In this document: positions 17,025 through 27,928 of the stretch, one piece after another
Numbering within the stretch: position 1 is the first letter of the stretch
Layout of the letters: the number at the start of each line of letters is the position of its first letter
Source: Bacteroidota bacterium
GTDB taxonomy: Bacteria; Bacteroidota; Bacteroidia; AKYH767-A; 2013-40CM-41-45
Assembly: GCA_003389385.1 (NCBI GenBank)
Contig: QQVM01000003.1
Coordinates: 1 to 64,000, forward strand
DNA: 64,000 bases
Direction: 5' to 3'
Notes under the pieces: model-generated
The model's input: the letters and a program-made list of their open reading frames with translations, nothing else
Databases searched by the model: none
What the model was told of the DNA's origin: nothing
Translations under genes and position numbers: made by a program

Positions 17025-18144
17025 CTCGGTAAATATCGTACAGCTTTTCTTCTTCTTTTTCCCAGTTCAGGTCACTGGCGGCAAGTTTCAAATTTTCCCT
17101 CCACATGTCAAGTCTTTCCTTGTCGAAGAACATATTATTCATGTATTCAGCCAGAACAACCGGGTCATGCGACTTGCAAATCATCCCGATGTTATATTTT
17201 TCCACAATATTTCTCACTTCAGGAAGATCAGAAGCAAGAACGGGAAGTCCGGCATGGATATAATCGAAGAGTTTATTGGGTAAGGAATATTTATAATTGA
17301 TATTACTGTCACGATCCAATGTCAGTCCTGCATCCGCCATGCGTGTCAGCCCCCTCAGTTTTTCCAGCGGGACTTTAGGAATGAAAAAGACTTTATCACT
17401 GAGATTCAGACTGACAGCTCTTCGTTTTAATTCCCCAATTACATCACCGCTGCCAATGAAAAGAAGGACAGCGTCATTCACATGCAGCATCGCTTCGAGA
17501 GCTTCTTCAGCACCACGGTGAATATTGATTCCGGCACCCTGAAAAAGAAATATTCGCTTGCTCTCTGGCAGGCCGTATTCGCTTCGTAAGGCTCTCTCCA
17601 TAGAATGCTGCCTTGCAGCAGGAAGATTTCGTATGACACTTACATCGATACCGTATTTTTTTCTGTACAGATCGGCGATTGAGTCATTGACTGTGTACAT
17701 GTTTTTTAGCCGGGGTAAAATCTTCCTTTCGATCATCATCCAAAGCAATTTTACAAATCGCCTATTCTGCAGTTCCGGAACCTCGGTAAAATACTCGTGG
17801 CTGTCGTAAAAAAGCGGAATCCGCTTAATACGAGAAATCAAAAAATTCGGCAGCAAGGTATCAAGGTCGTTCGATACAAGTACATCAACTTTTCTGAACA
17901 ACAGAAAGAAGAACAGGCGAATATTGTATGAGGCGTAAAACAAAGGGCCTTTTTCAAAAGGAAGACTGAACCTATGGGTTTTGTACTCACGGCTTTGAAT
18001 TTCCAGGCTGCTTTTCATTTTCCTTCCCACCAACAAAATGTTCATTCCTCGCTTTCTCAAACTATCAGCCGTACGATGTACACGTTGGTCGGTGACCAGG
18101 TCGCTAATCACAGAAATAATGAAGATTTTTCCTGCGGAATTCAT
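17014..18144 (-). CDS. Glycosyltransferase family 4
   Basis: 376 aa GT-B enzyme: IISVISDLVTDQRVHRTADS at the N-terminus, FYDSHEYFTEVPEL mid-protein, and the family-4 donor site RIFLFQGAGINIHRG ... LPNKLFDYIHAGLPVLASDL, with the E/D-x7-E region near NIVEKYNIGM. Likely envelope or exopolysaccharide synthesis. First gene of a two-gene minus-strand unit. Confidence 0.88.
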   Translation of the reverse strand: MNSAGKIFIISVISDLVTDQRVHRTADSLRKRGMNILLVGRKMKSSLEIQSREYKTHRFSLPFEKGPLFYASYNIRLFFFLLFRKVDVLVSNDLDTLLPNFLISRIKRIPLFYDSHEYFTEVPELQNRRFVKLLWMMIERKILPRLKNMYTVNDSIADLYRKKYGIDVSVIRNLPAARQHSMERALRSEYGLPESKRIFLFQGAGINIHRGAEEALEAMLHVNDAVLLFIGSGDVIGELKRRAVSLNLSDKVFFIPKVPLEKLRGLTRMADAGLTLDRDSNINYKYSLPNKLFDYIHAGLPVLASDLPEVRNIVEKYNIGMICKSHDPVVLAEYMNNMFFDKERLDMWRENLKLAASDLNWEKEEEKLYDIYRDVL

Positions 18145-18199
18145 GATTTTACCAATCAGGGGTCAAGCTATCAAATAGCTTTCAGATCTGAGTTATGAT

Positions 18200-18230
18200 T
18201 TTGATTGAAGGCCCTAAAAACGTAGATTTG
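18200..18230 (+). promoter_or_regulatory. Bacteroidota-type promoter upstream of 18248 gene
   Basis: TTTG (18200-18203), 19 bp, TAGATTTG (18223-18230). The ATG at 18248 is 17 bp downstream. Read-through into the paa operon is possible. Confidence 0.55.
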
Positions 18231-18247
18231 CAAGGATAATTCTTTTA

Positions 18248-18685
18248 TTGATGAAAAAACAGAGTTATTCCAATCATAAGCGCTCAGGACTGTTTTTTAA
18301 CGGATTCTTTCTGAGTCTGATCATCATCACCCTGATAGGATCACTTATCAATCTGAACATGGCCCTAGACCGGGGAGGAATCTTGTACCCCTCAGCACTC
18401 TTAGTGGCCACAAGCATTTTGATGCTGATCATGTTTCATTTTCTACGCACATTCAGCATTCGATTACAGGATCGGGTAATACGTTCGGAAGAGAATTTCA
18501 GACACTACCTCATAACGGGAAAACCGCTGGACAGCAGGATACACATCAGACAGATAAGTTCATTACGGTATGCACCAGACAATGAACTTGCCGAATTGGC
18601 GAAGGAAGCTGCAGAAAGGCAGCTTTCACCTGAAGAAATAAAAAAACTGATAAATCGCTGGAGGGGAGATTATCACAGTATATAA
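18248..18685 (+). CDS. DUF6526-like membrane protein
   Basis: 145 aa. Two hydrophobic helices (residues ~17-37 and ~47-67), then a soluble part with the conserved pattern RLQDRVIRSEENFRHYLITG (~72-91), RIHIRQISSLRYAPD and LSPEEIKKLINRWRGDYH. I recognise this as the Bacteroidota family now called DUF6526; function unknown. It lies 66 bp before paaA on the same strand, but its own promoter and an operator-like palindrome between the two suggest separate control. Confidence 0.75.
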   Translation: MMKKQSYSNHKRSGLFFNGFFLSLIIITLIGSLINLNMALDRGGILYPSALLVATSILMLIMFHFLRTFSIRLQDRVIRSEENFRHYLITGKPLDSRIHIRQISSLRYAPDNELAELAKEAAERQLSPEEIKKLINRWRGDYHSI

Positions 18686-18700
18686 CAAATGATGACTTTG

Positions 18701-18716
18701 ATCATTATATAATGAT
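18701..18716. promoter_or_regulatory. Perfect 16-bp palindrome, candidate paa operator
   Basis: ATCATTATATAATGAT, a perfect inverted repeat 35 bp before the paaA ATG. Its position and size fit the site of a dimeric repressor such as a TetR-family regulator. No regulator gene is in the window, and the paaZ promoter region shows no copy. Confidence 0.4.
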
Positions 18717-18751
18717 ACTGCGGAAATTAACTTAAACCTTGTTTCAAAATC

Positions 18752-19702
18752 ATGATAAAAGATTCGGAAAAAGAACTTGAAAAAAAATTCCAGGAAAAGA
18801 TCGACCGGGGAGAATCCATTGAGCCGAAGGACTGGATGCCTGAAAGGTATCGCAAGCAGCTCATCAGGATGATGGGACAGCACGCCCACTCAGAAATTGT
18901 GGGTATGTTACCTGAAGGAAACTGGATCACAAGGGCTCCCAGCTTAAAGCGCAAAGCGGTGTTGTTGGCAAAGGTGCAGGACGAAGCCGGTCACGGACTT
19001 TATATTTACAGCGGCACGGAGACTCTTGGAATTTCAAGAGATGAAATGAATTCCGAACTGCTCAGCGGCAAAGCAAAATACTCAAGTATCTTCAACTACC
19101 CTACACTCAGTTGGGCGGATATGGGAGCAATTGGATGGCTTGTTGACGGAGCCGCCATCATCAATCAGACTGCTCTTGCGAAATGTTCTTACGGGCCGTA
19201 TGCAAGAGCCATGGTAAGAATTTGCAAGGAAGAAAATTTTCATCATAAGCAGGGTTATGAGATACTTGCCACATTGATGAAAGGAACAGAAGAGCAAAGA
19301 GAAATGGCACAGGATGCAGTGAACAGATTCTGGTGGCCTTCCATGATGATGTTCGGGCCATCAGATAAAAACTCCCCGAACAGTGAAGAGCTGATGAGAT
19401 GGAAAGTGAAGCGCTTCTCCAACGATGAACTCAGGCAGAGATTCGTAGACCGTACAGTACCTCAGGCAGAAAACATCGGAATTAAAATCCCAGATCCTGC
19501 ATTGAAGTGGAATGAAGAAACAAGACACTACGATTTTGGTGAAATCAACTGGGAAGAATTTTACAATGTGATCAGCGGAAAGGGAATTTGCAACAAGGAA
19601 AGACTTCAGGCAAGGAATGAAGCTCATGACAAAGGCGCATGGGTAAGAGAAGCAGCACTAGCTTACGCGAAAAAACAGGCATCCCAGGAATTTGCTGCAT
19701 AA
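18752..19702 (+). CDS. paaA: 1,2-phenylacetyl-CoA epoxidase, catalytic subunit PaaA
   Basis: 316 aa. Ferritin-like di-iron enzyme: the ligand motifs are seen as [12 protein letters not shown] (Glu78, His81) and [13 protein letters not shown] (~residues 155-167). Catalyses O2-dependent epoxidation of the CoA-activated aromatic ring. First gene of paaABCD-paaG; a PaaBC scaffold and a flavin reductase (PaaE) complete the enzyme, and paaE is not present in the window. A perfect palindrome precedes it. Confidence 0.97.
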   Translation: MIKDSEKELEKKFQEKIDRGESIEPKDWMPERYRKQLIRMMGQHAHSEIVGMLPEGNWITRAPSLKRKAVLLAKVQDEAGHGLYIYSGTETLGISRDEMNSELLSGKAKYSSIFNYPTLSWADMGAIGWLVDGAAIINQTALAKCSYGPYARAMVRICKEENFHHKQGYEILATLMKGTEEQREMAQDAVNRFWWPSMMMFGPSDKNSPNSEELMRWKVKRFSNDELRQRFVDRTVPQAENIGIKIPDPALKWNEETRHYDFGEINWEEFYNVISGKGICNKERLQARNEAHDKGAWVREAALAYAKKQASQEFAA

Positions 19703-19747
19703 AACCCAGCTCCTTCTTCACACAAAAACATAAAACAAAGAAAGCAT

Positions 19748-20029
19748 ATGAACAACGAATGGCCACTGTGGGAAGTTTTCACCCAGAAGAAAAGCGGCCT
19801 GCCTTTTGAACATGCAGGAAGTCTTCACGCCCCTGACAAGGAGATGGCACTACAGAATGCCAGGGATGTGTATTCCAGAAGAAACGAAGCCACGTGTATC
19901 TGGGTGGTGGAAACAAAAAATATAGTGTCCAGCACACCTGAAGATGTAGGTTCATTCTTCGAACCGTCGAATGATAAGATTTACAGACATCCGAATTTTT
20001 ACAAAACTCCGGGAGCAGCTTTTGAATAA
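19748..20029 (+). CDS. paaB: 1,2-phenylacetyl-CoA epoxidase subunit PaaB
   Basis: 93 aa, the family length. Begins MNNEWPLWEVFTQKKSGLPF and contains HAGSLHAPDKEMALQNARDV and the IWVVE strand, as in PaaB. PaaB bridges PaaAC dimers in the complex. 45 bp after paaA and 17 bp before paaC. Confidence 0.96.
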   Translation: MNNEWPLWEVFTQKKSGLPFEHAGSLHAPDKEMALQNARDVYSRRNEATCIWVVETKNIVSSTPEDVGSFFEPSNDKIYRHPNFYKTPGAAFE

Positions 20030-20046
20030 GCCCAGAAAACATTGCG

Positions 20047-20808
20047 ATGAAAAACACCTCAGAACATTTATTTGAATACTGCCTTCGTCTGGGAGACACT
20101 CCCCTGATACTTGGGCAGCGACTTGCAGAATGGTGTGGCCACGGTCCGATACTGGAAGAAGATATTGCCATGACCAATATTTCTCTCGACTGCATAGGGC
20201 AAGCACGGGCTTTTTTGACATATGCAGGAGAAATCGAAGGGAAAGACCGTACTGAGGATGACCTGGCATACTTCAGAAATGAAAGAGAATTCAGGAATCT
20301 TCTCATCACTGAACAGCCTAATGAAGATTTCGCTCAAACTATGCTCAGGCAGTTTCTCATCAGCGCTTTTCATAAGCACTTCTACTCTGAGCTCATGCGC
20401 AGTGCAGACAAGACACTTTCCGCACTGGCAGAAAAATCACTGAAGGAAGTGAACTATCATTTCAGGCACAGCAGCGAATGGTTGAAAAGATTCGGAAATG
20501 GAACAGAAGAAAGTCGCACGCGCCTGATGAACGCCATGGATAATCTCTGGCGCTATACAGGAGACATGTTTGATATGGATGAAACAGACAAACACCTGGT
20601 CGAATGCAAAATTGCCGCCGACTTAGATAAAATCAAAACTCTCTGGAACAAATCAGTTGAGGAAGTTTTCAGCGAAGCAGGAATTGATATGCCCAAAGAC
20701 GTGTTCATGATGAGCGGAAGCAGGAAGGGAAAACATACAGAACATCTGGGCCACATACTTGCAGAGATGCAATCGCTCGCCAGATCATTCCCCGGTGCGA
20801 GCTGGTAA
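20047..20808 (+). CDS. paaC: 1,2-phenylacetyl-CoA epoxidase structural subunit PaaC
   Basis: 253 aa, all-helical ferritin-like protein: YCLRLGDTPLILGQRLAEWC, then ISLDCIGQARAFLTYAGE, and KSLKEVNYHFRHSSEWLKRF. Partner of PaaA, forming the stable AC core; in known enzymes PaaC is structural and not catalytic. Immediately upstream of paaD, with a 31-bp gap. Confidence 0.96.
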   Translation: MKNTSEHLFEYCLRLGDTPLILGQRLAEWCGHGPILEEDIAMTNISLDCIGQARAFLTYAGEIEGKDRTEDDLAYFRNEREFRNLLITEQPNEDFAQTMLRQFLISAFHKHFYSELMRSADKTLSALAEKSLKEVNYHFRHSSEWLKRFGNGTEESRTRLMNAMDNLWRYTGDMFDMDETDKHLVECKIAADLDKIKTLWNKSVEEVFSEAGIDMPKDVFMMSGSRKGKHTEHLGHILAEMQSLARSFPGASW

Positions 20809-20839
20809 ACAATTTTCTTTTCAGTTTGTCATCTAATTA

Positions 20840-21325
20840 ATGAAGAGCAAGGAAGAAATCTGGTCGATTCTTGAAACAATACCTGATCCTGAAATACAGG
20901 TAATCAGCATAGTTGAACTCGGCATCGCGCGTGATGTTCAGATCGAAGGAGACAAAGTTGTTGTCTGCATCACACCCACTTACAGCGGATGCCCTGCCAT
21001 GGATGCTATCACACATGACATAAGGGAGAAGTTTGCAGAGGAAGGGATCAAAAACACAGAGATAAAAATGATTTATTCCCCAGTCTGGACAACAGACTGG
21101 ATCGGCGAGGAAGCGAAAAAAAAACTGAAGGCCTACGGCATTGCTCCGCCCGACAAGACATCCACAGATAAGTCATTAATTACAGGTAAGAAAAAAATCA
21201 TTCCTTGTCCGAGGTGCGGATCCGACAAAACAATACTTGTCAGTCAATTCGGATCTACGGCCTGCAAGGCCTTATACAAATGCGAGGAATGCCTTGAACC
21301 ATTTGATTATTTCAAATGCCATTGA
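20840..21325 (+). CDS. paaD: Phenylacetate pathway protein PaaD (MIP18 family)
   Basis: 161 aa. N-terminal DUF59/MIP18 domain (IPDPEIQVISIVELGIARDV, then ITPTYSGCPAMD with its Cys). The C-terminal zinc-binding tail has CPRCGSDKT ... CKALYKCEECLEPF ... KCH. PaaD is thought to help build iron centres of the Paa oxygenase or reductase. Keeps the paaABCD order; 15 bp before paaG. Confidence 0.95.
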   Translation: MKSKEEIWSILETIPDPEIQVISIVELGIARDVQIEGDKVVVCITPTYSGCPAMDAITHDIREKFAEEGIKNTEIKMIYSPVWTTDWIGEEAKKKLKAYGIAPPDKTSTDKSLITGKKKIIPCPRCGSDKTILVSQFGSTACKALYKCEECLEPFDYFKCH

Positions 21326-21340
21326 AAATTCAATTCGAAA

Positions 21341-22123
21341 ATGCAGAGCACATCAATCCTTTATTCAAAAGAAAATAACATAGCCATTATCCGCCTTAAT
21401 CGTCCGGACAAATTCAACAGCTTTAACAGGGAAATGGCACTGAACATGCAGGAAGCACTAAAGACTGCTGAGCATGATGAAGAAATCCGCGCTGTATTCA
21501 TCACCGGAGAAGGCAAGGCTTTCTGTGCTGGGCAAGATTTATCTGAGGCCATTGATTCAGACGGTCCGGGCATTCCACGAATTGTGGAGGAGCATTACAA
21601 CCCAATCATATTCGCACTACGCAATATCCCGAAACCGGTTGTTTGCGCAGTGAACGGGGTCGCCGCAGGAGCAGGCGCCAATATCGCCCTTGCTTGCGAT
21701 GTGGTGCTGGCAGCTAAATCCGCAAGCTTTATTCAGGCCTTCAGTAAAATCGGACTTATTCCTGACAGCGGAGGTACATTTATCCTTCCTCGTTTGATCG
21801 GCTGGCAAAAAGCAAGTGCATTGATGATGACAGGAGACAAAGTGAATGCAGAGGAAGCCCTGAACATGGGAATGATTTTCAAAGTCTTTAATGATGAAGA
21901 TTTGCAGGCTGAAGCCATGAAAATTTGCTCAGGACTTGCAGCTATGCCCACACGTGGACTGGGTCTTACAAAGAAGCTACTCAACAATTCGTTTCATTCG
22001 ACTCTTGAACAGCAATTGCATCTTGAAAAAATCATACAGGAAGAAGCGGGAAACACTGATGATTACCGTGAAGGAGTGAATGCTTTTCTTGAAAAGAGAA
22101 AGCCTAAGTTTACGGGCAAATAA
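21341..22123 (+). CDS. paaG: 2-(1,2-epoxy-1,2-dihydrophenyl)acetyl-CoA isomerase PaaG
   Basis: 260 aa crotonase. Oxyanion-hole segments AFCAGQDLSE and NGVAAGAGANIALACD, and LIPDSGGTFILPR, where the Asp replaces the hydratase Glu as in PaaG. It turns the epoxide into oxepin-CoA, the substrate of PaaZ. Last gene of the operon, ending 24 bp before a bidirectional terminator. Confidence 0.93.
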   Translation: MQSTSILYSKENNIAIIRLNRPDKFNSFNREMALNMQEALKTAEHDEEIRAVFITGEGKAFCAGQDLSEAIDSDGPGIPRIVEEHYNPIIFALRNIPKPVVCAVNGVAAGAGANIALACDVVLAAKSASFIQAFSKIGLIPDSGGTFILPRLIGWQKASALMMTGDKVNAEEALNMGMIFKVFNDEDLQAEAMKICSGLAAMPTRGLGLTKKLLNNSFHSTLEQQLHLEKIIQEEAGNTDDYREGVNAFLEKRKPKFTGK

Positions 22124-22146
22124 ATTCAAGATGAGATATAGGTAAT

Positions 22147-22177
22147 AAAAAACCCCGCCGGGGCGGGGTCATGTTTT
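22147..22177. terminator. Bidirectional terminator between paaG and HU gene
   Basis: Stem ACCCCGCC (22152-22159) / GGCGGGGT (22162-22169), with TTTTT after it on the plus strand and an A run before it (T run on the minus strand). Serves the paa operon and the converging HU gene. Confidence 0.9.
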
Positions 22178-22191
22178 TCGTGCAAAAGGTT

Positions 22192-22464
22192 TTACTTGAT
22201 TTTTGCAGAAAGCTCAGAACCGGCTTTGAATTTAGCCACTTTCCTGGCAGCGATTTTAATTGGCTTACCAGTCTGAGGATTGCGACCGTTACGTGCAGCA
22301 CGCTTCGCCACGGAGAATGTTCCGAATCCAACGAGAGCAACACGCTCACCCTTTTTCAGAGTCTTGGAAGTTACATTCATAAATGCTTCGAGTGCGCGGC
22401 TTGCGTCAGCTTTGGTGCACTTAGCTTCTGATGCAATTGCATCAATCAGTTCAGCTTTGTTCAT
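22192..22464 (-). CDS. HU-family DNA-binding protein
   Basis: 90 aa from the ATG at 22464; the open frame runs upstream to 22614 in non-family sequence. Full HU/IHF fold: [20 protein letters not shown], then [20 protein letters not shown] and the basic arm and tail [14 protein letters not shown]. Nucleoid protein. It has its own promoter at 22503-22534. Confidence 0.95.
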   Translation of the reverse strand: MNKAELIDAIASEAKCTKADASRALEAFMNVTSKTLKKGERVALVGFGTFSVAKRAARNGRNPQTGKPIKIAARKVAKFKAGSELSAKIK

Positions 22465-22502
22465 TTGGTGATTGTTTTTAGTGATTGAGTTAAATGACAT
22501 TT

Positions 22503-22534
22503 CAAAAGTATATACAGGTTTGGCCTGTTGCAAA
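22503..22534 (-). promoter_or_regulatory. Bacteroidota-type promoter of HU gene
   Basis: Minus-strand -7 TACTTTTG (plus CAAAAGTA, 22503-22510) and -33 TTTG (plus CAAA, 22531-22534), 20 bp apart. About 39 bp before the HU start. Confidence 0.55.
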
Positions 22535-22744
22535 TTTGCGAACAGCAAATGCTCTGTTTTGTTGATAAATATTGAGCTTTGTTGAAAACTTTGGCGCAAG
22601 TCCGCTATTATCAAGCTTCACAGCAAGTTTAGTTTCAGAAATGCGCGCATCAAAAGGCTTTCCGGCAAGACTCTCATCAGGAACTCCAATGTTTCTTGCA
22701 TTGAATTCACATACACATGATCTGCACATATTTATTGCTAACGC

Positions 22745-22773
22745 TTGTTGCAGCGCTGAATCTCTTATCTTTG
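22745..22773 (+). promoter_or_regulatory. Bacteroidota-type promoter of dnaX
   Basis: TTG (22745-22747), 18 bp, TATCTTTG (22766-22773). The dnaX ATG at 22787 is 14 bp away, so the leader is very short. Confidence 0.5.
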
Positions 22774-22786
22774 TTTCAAATTGAAC

Positions 22787-24586
<1,800 letters not shown>

Positions 24587-24825
24587 TCTGCTCAATTTAT
24601 AGCTCAAAAAGCTTGCTCCGGTCGTAAAAAATATGACTCCGTCTTCTCTATAAATCTGCCAGTATTCAGGTAACTTTACAATATTTCAGACTTTTTATTG
24701 TATTTTTCTGATTTTCAATATATTAACAACAAAATAGTGAACAATTCTCTGTCTGAAAATGAAGCAATTAGATCCACCAAATAATTGTTGATAAGGCCTA
24801 TATTTTGTAAGTTTACAAGCTATCA

Positions 24826-24851
24826 GGCTGATTAAAAAAATCGGCCTTTTT
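24826..24851 (+). terminator. Hairpin with T run upstream of gyrB
   Basis: GGCTGATT (24826-24833) / AATCGGCC (24839-24846), one G-T pair, then TTTTT. It lies 240 bp after dnaX and 46 bp before gyrB. It could end dnaX transcripts or attenuate a gyrB leader. The rest of the 24587-24896 gap is AT-rich without a clear promoter match. Confidence 0.5.
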
Positions 24852-24896
24852 AGTATCTGTTTAACAGATCCGGGGGGGATAATCAAGATTTAAAAA

Positions 24897-26897
24897 ATGA
24901 GTGAATTTATCAGAGAGCAAGTGAGTAAACAGGACGACATTACCACAAGCAAAAACAACAAATCACAGGATTACTCAGCTGACAGTATCCAGGTTCTTGA
25001 AGGACTTGAAGCAGTCAGAAAGAGGCCTGCCATGTACATTGGCGACATCGGTTTCAAGGGTCTGCATCACCTCGTGTACGAGGTCGTTGACAATTCAATT
25101 GACGAAGCTCTTGCAGGCCATTGTAAAAACATTGACGTCATCATACACATTGACAACCGCATCACTGTGAAAGACGATGGTCGTGGAATTCCAACAGGCA
25201 TTCATCCAAAGGAAAAGAAAAGCGCTCTGGAAGTTGTAATGACCGTGTTACATGCTGGTGGAAAATTCGACAAAGACTCCTACAAAGTATCAGGTGGTCT
25301 GCATGGTGTGGGTGTATCCTGTGTAAACGCATTATCAACCAGTCTCAAAGTACATGTCCACAGAGAGGGAAAAATATGGATGCAGGAATATGAACAGGGG
25401 AAACCTGTATCGGACGTAAAAGTGATTGGAGAAACCAATCGTACAGGAACTGAAGTGACATTCCTTCCAGATGCGGGAATTTTTATCACAACCACTTATC
25501 ATTACGATACTCTCTCTGCTCGTCTGCGCGAACTGGCCTATCTTAACAAAGGCATACGTCTGAACATTACGGATGAAAGAGAAACTAACGGAGACGGAAC
25601 GTTTCTGAATGAATCATACTATTCGGAAGGTGGACTGAAAGAGTTCGTTACATATCTGGATGCTAACCGTGAAAAGCTGATACCAGAGCCAATTTATATT
25701 GAAGGAGAAAAAAGCGGCATACCTGTTGAAGTAGCAATGCAATACAACACTTCCTTCAACGAAAATGTGCACAGCTATGTGAATAACATCAACACTCACG
25801 AAGGCGGAACGCATCTTGCTGGATTCAGGAGAGCTCTTACGCGTACACTCAAATCATACGCGGAAAAGGGCGGCTTCCTTGACAAGTTAAAATTCGAAAT
25901 CAGCGGCGACGATTTCAGGGAGGGTATGACAGCAATCATTTCCGTGAAAGTTGCAGAGCCACAGTTTGAAGGACAGACCAAAACTAAACTCGGTAACAAC
26001 GAAGTGATGGGAGCTGTCGATCAGGCTGTGAGTGATATGCTTTCAGCATACCTGGAAGAACACCCACGCGAAGCAAGACAAATCGTTGACAAGGTGATTC
26101 TTGCCGCCACAGCACGTCATGCAGCGAGAAAAGCACGTGAACTGGTTCAGAGAAAAAATGTGCTTACAGGAACAGGATTGCCAGGAAAACTCTCGGATTG
26201 TTCAGACAGTAATCCTGAAGCATGTGAGCTCTTTCTCGTTGAGGGAGATTCAGCGGGAGGGACTGCAAAGCAGGGCCGTGACAGAAGATTCCAGGCCATA
26301 CTTCCACTCAGAGGTAAAATCCTCAACGTAGAAAAGGCACTGGATTACAAAATCTATGATAACGAAGAGATCCGAAATATTTTCACTGCACTTGGAGTGT
26401 TCAGAGATGAAACCAAGGAAGGAAGGCCACTGAATATGGACAAGATCCGTTACCACAAGATTGTCATCATGACAGATGCCGATGTGGACGGAAGCCACAT
26501 CACCACTCTCATTCTCACCTTTTTCTTCCGTCACATGAAGGAACTCATTGAAGAAGGCTACCTATACATTGCCACACCCCCGCTCTACCTCGTGAAGAAA
26601 GGTAAAGACCAGGAGTACGCATGGAATGAAGAACAAAGACTTGCCGCAATTCGCAGGCTTGCAGGTTCTGGAAAAGAAGAAAGCGTGCATACTCAGCGTT
26701 ACAAGGGTCTCGGGGAAATGAATGCAGAACAGTTATGGGAGACAACGATGAATCCGACAACACGCACCTTGCGCAAAGTTACCATTGACAGCGCGGCGGA
26801 AGCTGACAGGATTTTCTCCATGCTGATGGGCGACGATGTTCCTCCGCGCAGAGAATTCATCGAAAAGAATGCCAAGTACGCCAAGATCGATGCCTGA
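24897..26897 (+). CDS. gyrB: DNA gyrase subunit B
   Basis: 666 aa. GHKL ATPase domain: YEVVDNSIDEALAG, KDDGRGIPTG, GGLHGVGVSCVNALS. Transducer domain, then TOPRIM: LVEGDSAGGTAKQGRDRR and TDADVDGSHI; ends QRYKGLGEMNAEQLWETTM ... AKYAKIDA. Introduces negative supercoils with GyrA, which is not in the window. The first ~25 residues are a Lys/Asp/Ser-rich extension before the conserved core. A strong terminator follows. Confidence 0.98.
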   Translation: MSEFIREQVSKQDDITTSKNNKSQDYSADSIQVLEGLEAVRKRPAMYIGDIGFKGLHHLVYEVVDNSIDEALAGHCKNIDVIIHIDNRITVKDDGRGIPTGIHPKEKKSALEVVMTVLHAGGKFDKDSYKVSGGLHGVGVSCVNALSTSLKVHVHREGKIWMQEYEQGKPVSDVKVIGETNRTGTEVTFLPDAGIFITTTYHYDTLSARLRELAYLNKGIRLNITDERETNGDGTFLNESYYSEGGLKEFVTYLDANREKLIPEPIYIEGEKSGIPVEVAMQYNTSFNENVHSYVNNINTHEGGTHLAGFRRALTRTLKSYAEKGGFLDKLKFEISGDDFREGMTAIISVKVAEPQFEGQTKTKLGNNEVMGAVDQAVSDMLSAYLEEHPREARQIVDKVILAATARHAARKARELVQRKNVLTGTGLPGKLSDCSDSNPEACELFLVEGDSAGGTAKQGRDRRFQAILPLRGKILNVEKALDYKIYDNEEIRNIFTALGVFRDETKEGRPLNMDKIRYHKIVIMTDADVDGSHITTLILTFFFRHMKELIEEGYLYIATPPLYLVKKGKDQEYAWNEEQRLAAIRRLAGSGKEESVHTQRYKGLGEMNAEQLWETTMNPTTRTLRKVTIDSAAEADRIFSMLMGDDVPPRREFIEKNAKYAKIDA

Positions 26898-26918
26898 TCA
26901 AATTATCAAAATACAGAA

Positions 26919-26947
26919 AGAGCCATGTGTATATGGCTCTTTTTTTA
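26919..26947 (+). terminator. Terminator of gyrB
   Basis: AGAGCCAT (26919-26926) / ATGGCTCT (26933-26940), loop of six, then seven T. Confidence 0.9.
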
Positions 26948-26950
26948 TGC

Positions 26951-27796
26951 TTATTTCTGCGCTGAGATGATCAAAGCATTGCATTCTATCTTCATTTTCC
27001 CATCCGGACACAGTTTATCAAGTCCTTCGAAAACGGCTTTCTTAATCTTCGAACGGGTGGCATCATCAGCGGCAGACATTGCTGAAACGACTGGCGCAGC
27101 AAGTTCATTCATAAGTTGCCAGTAGTGCTCCTTACTTTCATATTCCACGTGAGAATCAAGGTCAGTGACATTTACATCGCTGAATCCGTTGATAGATAGT
27201 AAATCTGAAATGTAATTCTTGGATGCGCATCGAAAAATTCCCGGAGCATCAGAAGGAGGATGAGGCAGTTCCATGATTTCAAAAATGGGTTTCATTGTGA
27301 CTGTCACCCATGGATTTTTTTCTGGCGGCCCCCAAACGGATGTAGCAATCCTGCCTCCCTTTCTCATTACCCTTTTCATCTCCTTCACCGCAAGATCAGT
27401 ATCAGGAAAAAACATGAAACCCATCCTGCAACTAACAGCATCGAATGAATTGTCTTCGAAAGGCAACTCGGTAATATCACACATACGGGTTTTGAAATTC
27501 TGAAGGCCTTTCATTTTCGCATTTTCATCCGCGATCTTTAACATGTTTTCAGAAATGTCTGTTCCAATCACACTGCCCTTTTTCACAATTGATGCAATGG
27601 TAAGTCCGGGCTCACCGGTACCTGTTGCCACATCCAGCACCGTGTTATCTTCATGCAGATGCAAATCGCGGATGATGGCATCTCCCATTGGTTTGAGGAA
27701 CTCCATAGTGAAATCGTCCCATTTTTTCCAGCCAGGGGCGAAAGTGTTCCAGGTTTGCTTTTGTTGGTCTCTGATTTTTTCTAGTGTTGCTTCCAT
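26951..27796 (-). CDS. Class I SAM-dependent methyltransferase (UbiE-like)
   Basis: 281 aa from the ATG at 27796; upstream in-frame residues to 27847 look non-family. SAM-binding motif I VLDVATGTGEPGLTIA (~55-70), acidic GTDISENML, and motif IV/post region SFDAVSCRMGFMFF. Soluble. Resembles the UbiE/COQ5 class, but the substrate is not evident from the context. Converges on gyrB's terminator. Confidence 0.85.
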   Translation of the reverse strand: MEATLEKIRDQQKQTWNTFAPGWKKWDDFTMEFLKPMGDAIIRDLHLHEDNTVLDVATGTGEPGLTIASIVKKGSVIGTDISENMLKIADENAKMKGLQNFKTRMCDITELPFEDNSFDAVSCRMGFMFFPDTDLAVKEMKRVMRKGGRIATSVWGPPEKNPWVTVTMKPIFEIMELPHPPSDAPGIFRCASKNYISDLLSINGFSDVNVTDLDSHVEYESKEHYWQLMNELAAPVVSAMSAADDATRSKIKKAVFEGLDKLCPDGKMKIECNALIISAQK

Positions 27797-27928
27797 GGTT
27801 ATTTCATTTAAATTAAAAAGTAAAATATTAAACCAAATTGACTCCAACGAGTCAGGTATTGTAAGCCATTCTTAAATTTAACAATAATTATTAATTTTAT
27901 CATCCTCATTCGAAATGAAAAGCATGCC

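Noticed and set aside
24587-24896. Possible replication origin beside dnaX and gyrB
   Set aside because: AT-rich, but no cluster of DnaA boxes (TTATNCACA) and no dnaA or dnaN gene nearby.
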